In this document: positions 56,691 to 64,000 of the stretch, one piece after another
Layout of the letters: every line of letters begins with the position of its first letter
Numbering within the stretch: position 1 is the first letter of the stretch
DNA from: Apoda limacodes
Taxonomy: Eukaryota > Arthropoda > Insecta > Lepidoptera > Limacodidae
Direction: 5' to 3'
Length of the DNA: 64,000 bases
Assembly: GCA_946406115.1 (NCBI GenBank)
Contig: OX291557.1
Coordinates: forward strand, 11,378,501-11,442,500
Notes under the pieces: model-generated
The model's input: only the letters and a program-made list of their open reading frames with translations
What the model was told of the DNA's origin: nothing
The model's database searches: none
Position numbers and translations under genes: made by a program

Positions 56691-57600
56691 AAACAAGGGA
56701 AAAACTAAACTAGATTGACCGTACTGCTTTCTTTTGCAAAATACAGATTGTATCAATATCAGCTGCCTTACCCCAAAGCAAAATGCCATAAGACATGACG
56801 GAATGGAAATGGCTAAAGTAGACCAAGAGAGCAGTGTCACCATCAGTAAGCTGCCTAACTTTTCTAACTGCATAGGCAGCTGAACTGAGTTTCCCTGCAA
56901 TAACTGAAATGTGAGGGTTCCACTGCAGCCTATTGTCTAATGTAATACCTAAAAACACTGTTGAGTCTAATAGTTCTATTTCTTCTCCGTTTAGGGATAA
57001 TTTTGTACTTATGTTTCTGACATTTGGCATCATAAATTTTAAACACTTAGTCTTTTTCGCATTAAGAAGTAAGTTATTTGCCGTAAACCACAGGAGAACC
57101 TGAGAAAGCGCACTACTTACGTCGTCAAAATTAGTTTTATTTCTGTCAACTTTAAATAAAAGTGAAGTGTCATTGGCAAATAGTAAAATCTTGCACAGCT
57201 TCTCCACAAAGAAAGGCAAGTCATTTATGTAAATGCAAAATAGAAAGGACCTAAAATAGAACCTTGAGGAACTCCTTATTTTACTTTTGAGCCATTGGAT
57301 TTCACTTAATTTATTTGAACCTTCTGCATTCTACTACTCAAATATGAGCGGATAAGCTCAAGAGCCAAATCTGCAATACCATAATGACTCAGTTTTCGTA
57401 TAAGAGTTGCATGTTGCATGCAGTCGAATGCCTTTGATAGATCATAGAAGATACCAATAGCATTTTGTGACTGTTCCCAAGCATCAAATATATGTTGTAT
57501 AAGGGCAACACCTGCGTGTTTTCAGAGGAATGTAGATGCTGCAGCAGTTGTGCGCAGATTTACGGCCTCGCACAACAGAAGGTTAATATTATAGTATATT
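56691..57600 (-). pseudogene. LINE reverse-transcriptase fragment (third family)
   Basis: The minus strand encodes KAFDCMQHATLIRKLSHYG, a stop-interrupted stretch, GVPQGSILGPFLF, then YINDLPFFVEKLCKILLFAN. This is followed by NNLLLNAKKTKCLKF, FLGITLDNRLQWNPHI and YGILLWGKAADI. The catalytic box is FANDTSLL where FADDTSLL is expected, so the second catalytic Asp is replaced by Asn. In-frame stops and a frameshift near 57230 confirm death. GSILGPFLF and the thumb motifs set it apart from the two other LINE families here. The longest open piece is 56710-57219. Confidence 0.8.
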
Positions 57601-57884
57601 GAATTGTAATTGTAAGAAAAAAAAATATTTTTTAAATCATCTGTAATAAAAGCTTTTTGTAGGAATCATTAAGGTTAATAGGTAAAATAAAATAATCATT
57701 ATGTTAGCAGTAAGGTAAAATTCTCTAGAATTTTTTAAATTTTACCATTTGTATGATAACCAAAGTGAGAATTATTGTGCACACACTTAAGCATTGATTA
57801 ATTGACCTATACCTATCAGAATCGCAGAATTCTTAACATATGTCCTTCCTACGGACTCAAACTATCTCCATGCCAAATTTTCCC

Positions 57885-58045
57885 GCGGTTCTACCCGCCC
57901 TAAATTAGATTATCGGTGCAGGCTTTCAACGGCAAAAAAAATAAAGAAAAAAAAACGACTCACACTTGAGGTTTTCAAGTAGCCTATGTCAGACAAATAG
58001 ACAGATAGACAGAGTTACTTTCTCATTAATGATATTAGTATGGAC
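57885..58045 (+). repeat. Dispersed repeat (SINE/LINE tail family), copy
   Basis: ggttctacccgccctaaatt, agattatcggtgcagg, a gacaaatagacagatagac run and tttctcattaatgatattag. It is a short, decayed copy with the usual GACA-like tail. Confidence 0.5.
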
Positions 58046-58112
58046 TACGTGTCCCTAAAAGAGCAGGTAAGAGCACTGCAGTATGGACGACGTAAAGACG
58101 TGACGAAGCTTC

Positions 58113-58295
58113 CTAAAATCCTGTCCAACCTAAATGGACTCTCTCCTTATCGGCTTCTTTTTCGAAATAATTTTCCTTCACGACGACTTCGTCCACTTTC
58201 CCAAATGGCCGTCTTCCACTTTCTGAACTCATACTCCTATAATTAGCGCCACCACGGGTTATACCACGGGTAAATAGCGTTCCTGACTTGTCCAT
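58113..58295 (-). other. 60-codon ORF, weakly like mitochondrial ATPase inhibitor IF1
   Basis: Reads MDKSGTLFTRGITRGG, ANYRSMSSESGRRP, FGKVDEVVVKENYFEKEADK, ERVHLGWTGF and stop. The RSMSS..SG (mitochondrial leader end), FGK and ENYFEKE segments line up loosely with insect IF1 proteins (RSMSSGSG..., FGK.EAAREEEYFYKK). The basic/Ser N-terminus fits a mitochondrial leader. The glycine-rich SIREAGG segment and the long C-terminal helix are missing. The gggaaagtggacgaag core also resembles the 16-17 bp minisatellite unit at 59327, so this may be repeat DNA. It could be a truncated retrocopy or chance. Confidence 0.2.
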
Positions 58296-58319
58296 TTTAC
58301 AATCCGTCTAAATTTCTAA

Positions 58320-58535
58320 CTATAGCACGGACGCTAAGCAGGAAGAATTTATTTCATACATTGACCTTTTACTTTTTAGCCTGTGTCAGTTGTCAAAATA
58401 GTAGTAATTTCTGATGACAGCGGTCGGGCAGTTCATCTGTGCGAGCGTGACGGCAAATTATTATGCGCGTTTAACAGAGACAAATTGTGTCCGGTCATTG
58501 AACGAAATTCTTCCTGCTCAGCGTCCGTTCTATAG
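58320..58535. mobile_element. MITE-like element with 31 bp terminal inverted repeats
   Basis: The left TIR 58320-58350 starts ctatagcacggacgctaag. The right TIR 58505-58535 ends cagcgtccgttctatag. They match over 31 bp with two mismatches. The 154 bp interior is non-coding. The ends contain ctatag, so a TA target duplication of the Tc1/mariner type is possible but cannot be proven from one copy. Confidence 0.7.
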
Positions 58536-58729
58536 TCCACTTTTTCACTCGTCTATTTTCTAAGTTGTCCACTATTTAAACGAATCAGATAGCTCTCTTG
58601 TCTTTCACAAACGTTTACCTACATTATTGTCAGTGTCGTTTCAAGGGTTCTGCAAGGAACTTTTATAAAGTTTAATTTAATATAAAATACTAAGGTCTTT
58701 GAATTTTAAAAACTTGGTACCTATTTTTG

Positions 58730-58835
58730 AGGAAAAGGGGTATTTTCCTCGGGGTCGGAAACAAACGGACAGACGGACAAAAAAATGATCCTGGGTTCCG
58801 TTTTTCCGTTTGAGGGACAGAACCTTTAAAATAAA
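58730..58835 (+). repeat. Dispersed repeat tail
   Basis: ggggtattttcctcggggtc, aacggacagacggac, aatgatcctgggttccg and gagggacagaacc. It has the same ending as the 39137 family (gatcctataagggttccg...ggaaccct). Confidence 0.45.
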
Positions 58836-59326
58836 AGTGAAATTATAATAACTTTAATAACAAAAGATTAAAGATTATGCTAAAACTAAACTTATTTTGA
58901 ATCTTAACATAAAAATGAATGGGAGTGTTTTTATTTAATTGTGATAAAAAAAAACCTTAGACACTTCAATTCAATATGTATAATTTTATTCAGAAAATTT
59001 ATAGGAGATATTATGTTCGCAATTATTTGTTTTCGTAGCTTTCAAAATTGTTTGTCAAAATAAATATCTGACGTTCTTCGGTTTTTTGGAAATGGATGAA
59101 ATATGCTCGTCATTATAAGGTGGTCCAAATGAATAGCCTCTCTTTTTAAAATGCTGCATATGTAATAAAAATGAGGGTGTCCATTCTCAGAACATTTCTG
59201 ATTTAATTTTCGATGGTATCCTTCTGCTGATTTGTTTGATCTATGTTAATTTTGTTCTCAACTTAGCATATTATGACCTTTTTTAAACCAATGCTCTTCG
59301 AGTATTTCCTACATTTTTGGCATTCA

Positions 59327-59409
59327 AGGAAGTGAACGGGTTAGGAAAGTGAATGAGTTAGGAACTCGATGAGTTAGGAAAGTGGACGAGTTGAGAAAGG
59401 GTACGAATT
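59327..59409. repeat. Minisatellite, five units of 16-17 bp
   Basis: Units are aggaagtgaacgggtt, aggaaagtgaatgagtt, aggaactcgatgagtt, aggaaagtggacgagtt and gagaaagggtacgaatt. It is clearly tandem but degenerate. Confidence 0.75.
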
Positions 59410-60157
59410 CGTCCCAAAGGATGATTTTTACCTAACTGCGCTATAATATTATCGTCAGAAAATTGTAGGTGTGAGATTTACTCGCTGTTTAAATTTACTT
59501 ATGCCATGTCCTTTCCAGTTATAAAGACTTAAAGACATCGTGGCGACCGTAAACTGTTTCGAGGACATGATATCCCCCGTTTCACTCCTTTTTGTAGCTT
59601 GATAGGTTATGTTTGACTGTTTTGTAGAACTGACTTTGTTGTCGGTTCACACACACATCTCAAACACCTCGACGTATTGCCAGTCAACTTTTTCGTAGTC
59701 CACAGAGGATCTTTCAAGAAAGGCAAGAAGATTTCCAATCTATTAGTGATAATGACCCTCGAAATAGCTTATAAGCGTGGCAAGATCTGGCAATAATATT
59801 TCAACTGAATGTTAACTCCCGTATTGAAAATAGGATCAAAATGTCATGTATCAAAATCAAGAGCAGAAGTAGCTTCATGCCTATGGATTTTTACCCTATA
59901 AATAAAAATGGAGTAAAGTGCCTACAATGCCTTTTTTGCTGTATAAAAACAACATTTTGTACCAAGTCGCCCCCCTTAGCCCAAAAGCTGGCTACGCCCT
60001 TGCACATAGATGGTTTTCTTGTGCCTTGTGTGCTTGTCTTGTGAACCCACGCCCTTTAATTCAGCAGTCGCGTCACTACCCACTGAGCCGACAATGGAAT
60101 ATTAACTACCTTTTAGTCTGTATTCTTGTTTTTTGTATGTTCGGTAAAAAAATTTAT

Positions 60158-60640
60158 AACTTGGTCGACTATTACTCGTTAACCTGTGAAGTTTAATTAC
60201 CCGTGATAGTTTTCCTTTTAAATTCATTATATGCACTACCACCGTAATATTTTTTACATTTCCAAATACTATACTTTCGCTGGTAGAGGGAGGGGGACGC
60301 TGACTCTAACAAAAATTAGTACTTTAAAGCTAAATGTTTTGCAAACGGAGCCCTAAATCAAAAAATGATCTATGCATACCGGCAATGTTTTTGGAATTCC
60401 TATCCAATGATACCCCACACGATGGTGTAGACGAGAAAAAAAAATTACGTCCCCACTTCACGTACAGTGAAAAAAAAATTTTTTTTCAAAGATTTTATTA
60501 TACCACTTTGCCGGCTTGATCAATCTCTAATTGCAGCTTTCTCGTATTAGTAGTTTTTGAACTAAGCCGCGGACAGCCGGACGGACGGACATGGCGAAAC
60601 TATAAGGGTTGCTTCAGTCCACAAAGCACATATTCTAATG
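60158..60640 (+). repeat. Dispersed repeat ending 'ggcgaaactataaggg'
   Basis: acttggtcgactattactcg through ctctaacaaaaattag (shared with 44335), tataccactttgccggc, aattgcagctttctcg and a tail ggacggacggacatggcg then aaactataagggtt. The tail is a phrase I know to be frequent in Lepidoptera. Several poly(A)/poly(T) runs sit in the middle (60435-60490). Non-coding. Confidence 0.5.
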
Positions 60641-60895
60641 CCTGTGAGATGCGACATGCAACTTTCACGCCTCTCGTAACTTCAGTTGACGGAGTGTTTG
60701 CTCCACAAATGTCTTCATTTACAAAAACCTCGGAGAAGCCATTGCTCACCGTTGGGATCGGTCATTAAGCACAGTAATGGGATGGCTAAGGGCTCGAATA
60801 ACAGTATCTATAGTCCGAGCTACCAGCATGTGCATTCGTGGCACTCGTCACAAATGGAAACCCGCGGCGAAGCTATTTGGTTTTGATGATGGTGC
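60641..60895 (+). pseudogene. Retroelement-like C-terminal scrap
   Basis: One frame gives CEMRHATFTPLVTSVDGVFA and PQMSSFTKT. After a one-base shift, GEAIAHRWDRSLSTVMGW, LRARITVSIVRATSMC and IRGTRHKWK follow. The T-x-V-x-x-W-x-R-x-x-x-S-x-x-x-x-R-A-x-x-x-C-x-R-G pattern resembles a short C-terminal module found after RT in many invertebrate retroelement proteins. The family is uncertain. The fragment is frameshifted and isolated. Confidence 0.3.
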
Positions 60896-61989
60896 AGAAT
60901 TGCCATATTCAGATATTTAGCCTATATTTATTTATTTTGTTATTGAAATTTTTTAAATGTAACCTTAGTGGAATATCTATGTATACTGTGTGTTGTAAAT
61001 AAATAATTATTTGATAAGGGTTCCTTATTGACTGCGGAACCCTAAAAAGCAAGAAACCAAATATTTAAGTTTTACATTCTATACTTACCAAAATGGACTA
61101 AAAAGTATAAAATTTTTTTTGCCCGATAAACATTTTAACTCTTACAGATTACAGATTTTTGTATGATTCACCATTTGCTTTAAAATTCCATAAAAAGTCA
61201 CAATAATAGAGTTTTATTAATATTATCAGCTAAAATGGTTTTAGACAGAATGAGATCAGAAGTTTTTGCAACTGTTCTCATTCTACGGCATCGTAATATA
61301 TATAAACGACATGCAATTGGCTGATTTTTTTGTTCCAAATCATACAACAAAATTTGTAGTAAGTTAAAAATGTAGGTATATAGGAAGGAAAAAAAAACAA
61401 TCTACTTCTTATTAATTTTTTAAAACATTGTGTACATTAAAAGAAAATTATTAAACTATACTGTCATTAGCCGTATTAATGAATAAAATAGGTAGGTACA
61501 TAGTACAATTTTACTTTTCAATTACAATTTTATTTTTACATATCAACAATTAAAAAAAAATTTAAGGTAAGAATACAACATTCCACTTAAAGTATATTTT
61601 AAATCTACACTACTTTATAATACATTGACAAATTTGCTGATTCAAAAATGTTGGCACTGCATAACAGTGTAGAATTATTTATCAAAATCCCTCACGGACG
61701 TTAGGATTTTCAATATGTAAGAACATTATTATTCATTCGTTTCATTGCATTGTTCATTGCGAAGGACTTCAGTATCGTTTTTTTTTTGTATTGTCGTTGT
61801 ATGTCGTTTTTAATTCAACCTGCGAAAAATTCAGATCTGAATGTATGTTAACATATTTATATTTTGTCTTAACATAAAAGTACCAGTTTTTTAATTGATT
61901 TATCAGAAATTTCCTTGTTAAAGTAACGTTAAAACTCCCTTCTTCACTTTCGTAGAGTTGTTAGAAACATAAAATCACAATAATAACAT
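60896..61989. other. AT-rich non-coding
   Basis: No gene seen. A repeat-tail phrase gggttccttattgactgcgg then aaccctaaaa is at 61019-61047. Confidence 0.6.
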
Positions 61990-62425
61990 GTTCGACTTAC
62001 CGATGGAATGACAGCTACTAAAGAAGTTTGTTATAGCAAGCTATAGCTGCAGCTATGGTTCGTTTGTGAAATTCGGTTATAGCTTCTCCCGCGGGAAATT
62101 TTGAATTTTTCCATATGAAAAGTAGCCTTTGTCCTTTTAGTGTGTTTAACTATCTCTGTAAAAAATTTCAGCTGGATGCATTCATTCTTTCATTGGATGC
62201 TCCGTTTCGTAAGGATTGAGTAACAAACGTTATAGTTAATGCCGAGTAACATTTGAATTTTCCGGAATAAAAACTATCCTATATGTCCTTACTCCATACC
62301 AAATTGCATCTAAATCGGTTCAGCGGTTTAAGCGTGAAAAGGTAACAGACAGACAGACAGACAGATAGACAGACAGACAGGCAGACAGACAGACTTACTT
62401 TCGCATTTATAATATTAGTATGACA
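61990..62425 (+). repeat. Dispersed repeat (SINE/LINE tail family) with GACA microsatellite
   Basis: The longest copy of the family. It has tagcaagctatagctgcagc, a cttctcccgcggg block, agtaacaaacgttatag and tctaaatcggttcagcggtt, then taagcgtgaaaaggtaaca, an interrupted (GACA)n run at 62347-62393 and the tail cgcatttataatattagtat. Two cccgc/attgagtaacaaac modules in a row suggest a doubled or composite copy. The tail is typical of RTE-type elements and their SINEs in Lepidoptera. Confidence 0.65.
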
Positions 62426-62771
62426 TGGATATATGGATTATTTAATAATCGACCACATCATAGGTGTTTGTTAAAAAAGCCATTAAATTGGACTTTCTGC
62501 TTCTGTAAGGTCTAAAAAAATGTATAGAAATTAAAAACAAAAACGGGTTGCACTCCGGGAGTGCCGGCAGAAGTGAAAACATACTCGCTATTTACTTTCC
62601 ATCACTTCTTATCCATATTTATTTATTAAAAATAATAACTTTTGTTTATTTACTTTTTTGACGTTGTATATTTGACAGCTCAATCTGTCAAATTAAAATC
62701 CCATATCCAACCTCCCTGTACTACTCATAATCGCCATATACTAAAAATAAAAACTAACCTAATGTAAATAA
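62426..62771. other. AT-rich non-coding
   Basis: No feature recognised. Confidence 0.5.
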
Positions 62772-62830
62772 AGGTCACGTGTCCTAACGCGAGTGACATC
62801 TTACGAATTTTCGATCAGGACACGTGACCT
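62772..62830. promoter_or_regulatory. Inverted pair of CACGTG E-boxes
   Basis: aggtcacgtgtcct (62772-62785) and aggacacgtgacct (62817-62830) are perfect 14 bp reverse complements, each with a canonical CACGTG core flanked as GTCACGTG. Each is also followed by acgcgagt, so the pair has direct-repeat character as well. bHLH-type factors bind CACGTG in general; no gene start is known within reach here, so a regulatory role is inference. It could also be the inverted ends of a tiny repeat. Confidence 0.4.
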
Positions 62831-64000
62831 GACGCGAGTTTAACAGTTTTTACCCATCACAAAAAAAGTGCACAGCGCCGCTAAAGAAGTTTTCACTTCA
62901 AAAATTCCATAAAACTTATTTCGTATTAAGTTTTGATGTATTTGCAAGTATTCTTACGTCCAAATATATATTTTTAAAAAGGTAGGCAACGTTATATTAT
63001 TATATTCCCAATTGCGACTAGTTAACACTATTTTTCAACTGACTTCAAAAAAGGAGGATATCAATTTAACCCGTTAGTATATAATATTGTTATTTTGCAA
63101 TTAAATAATGTTTTGATTTCTAAGTTTTTCTAGATCAGCCTTACTTTATCTCATACATATAAATCTCTTTCTCCGTCATAAAAATACCACCATTAAACAT
63201 TTGGTCTAAAATTAAGAAAACAACTTTACAATTTCATTGATATTTCGTACAGTGCCATATAAAATAGCTATTTTTGCGGACTAGCCTTCCTGGCAGGCCG
63301 TTTTATACTAGCCGGCCCGTGATTTTTGCTAATTTTGCAGCGCGGCAGTCTGGTGATGAGAAGATGCTGTGTTGCTGACCTTAAAATAAAGAATACTACC
63401 TATTTTTGTATAAAATAATGAATAGTATTATTTGTGTTAGATTAACAATAGTATTCTTTATGTAAAATAAATAATACTATTTTTTATCTTAGGTGTGTTA
63501 CCGAACACGACCTATAATATCTGGCCGTCCTGGGCCTAGGAAAGTACTTAGCAATTGAACTGTATGCCATGCGTTGCCATCCCTTAACCTGGAAGATCCA
63601 TAAAAAAACTATAATATGCACATCAATTTTGAGCCCAAAATTATCTCATAACATACACGATCCAAACTTAGATGTAGTAAATGGGACCCCGTTGGAGACA
63701 GCAACCAGCTATGGTTGCCACCCCTCACCCTAGAACGTTCCGAAGTCAGCCATGTTTTATGGTGCCATTTTAGATGTTTTTTTTACCTCAACAGATAAAT
63801 GAACGAAACTAGTGCCAGTCGGTAGCTCTGAATGTCTCAGGCACGAAAAACCATAGTTGCCAGACGTCATCCTCGAAGTATATTTTTTTCAGCGCGAAGA
63901 TGAATTACCAGTAACTATCGAAAAACGAATGTTTACCTTATCGAATACAGTATTTACGAACAAAACCAGTTTAGAACACTAGCTTTGAAGGTCTTATTGA
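62831..64000. other. Non-coding, no gene recognised
   Basis: AT-rich. A small cluster of alternating aatactatt/aatagtatt phrases (63395-63480) is locally palindromic. No coding sequence or recognised element. Confidence 0.55.

Noticed and set aside
1..64000. CRISPR array, prophage or bacterial operon
   Set aside because: No regularly spaced identical repeats, no co-directional gene cluster, spliced exons and LINEs throughout.

Overview
This window looks like repeat-rich, AT-rich nuclear DNA from a moth or butterfly (Lepidoptera). No bacterial operons, Shine-Dalgarno sites, tRNA/rRNA genes or CRISPR arrays are visible. The organism call rests on three things: GT-AG split exons of an animal gene, a tRNA-derived SINE with intact A and B boxes, and several dispersed repeat families whose wording is familiar from lepidopteran genomes. 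The last point is recognition from memory, not a database search.

The one clear host gene is on the minus strand. It is the 5' part of a zinc transporter of the ZIP11/SLC39A11 family: exon 1 at 54336-54443, exon 2 at 53994-54228, exon 3 at 38837-39030 and exon 4 at 36503-36696. Exons 1, 3 and 4 were found by splicing by hand, and all three splice junctions keep the reading frame. Intron 2 is about 15 kb and is full of transposons. The C-terminal exons were not found in the remaining 36.5 kb and probably lie beyond position 1.

Most of the rest is mobile DNA. An apparently intact non-LTR retrotransposon (ORF1 plus a 980-codon endonuclease/reverse transcriptase ORF2, ending in a TAA repeat) lies at 22845-27335, inside or against a dead Tc1-like transposase. 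A second non-LTR family is present as five copies in both orientations (4181-6147, 10951-11745, 29665-30977, 32287-35921, 50062-51481). The 32287-35921 copy is nearly whole, with one frameshift and one stop, and it splits one copy of a 410 bp direct duplication. Remnants of a third and fourth LINE, a mariner, and several inverted-repeat elements are also present.

Two long hairpins in intron 2 of the transporter gene stand out. One (53413-53823) has 159 bp arms differing at only about two positions; the other (45034-45250) has 97 bp arms. Both would fold into dsRNA if the intron is transcribed. Other points of interest are a foldback-element family, a 31 bp terminal-inverted-repeat element, an inverted pair of CACGTG boxes, and a coding-like stretch of about 160 codons at 41810-42285 that I could not identify. 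I saw no convincing new multi-gene system; the hairpins and the unidentified coding stretch are the best leads.
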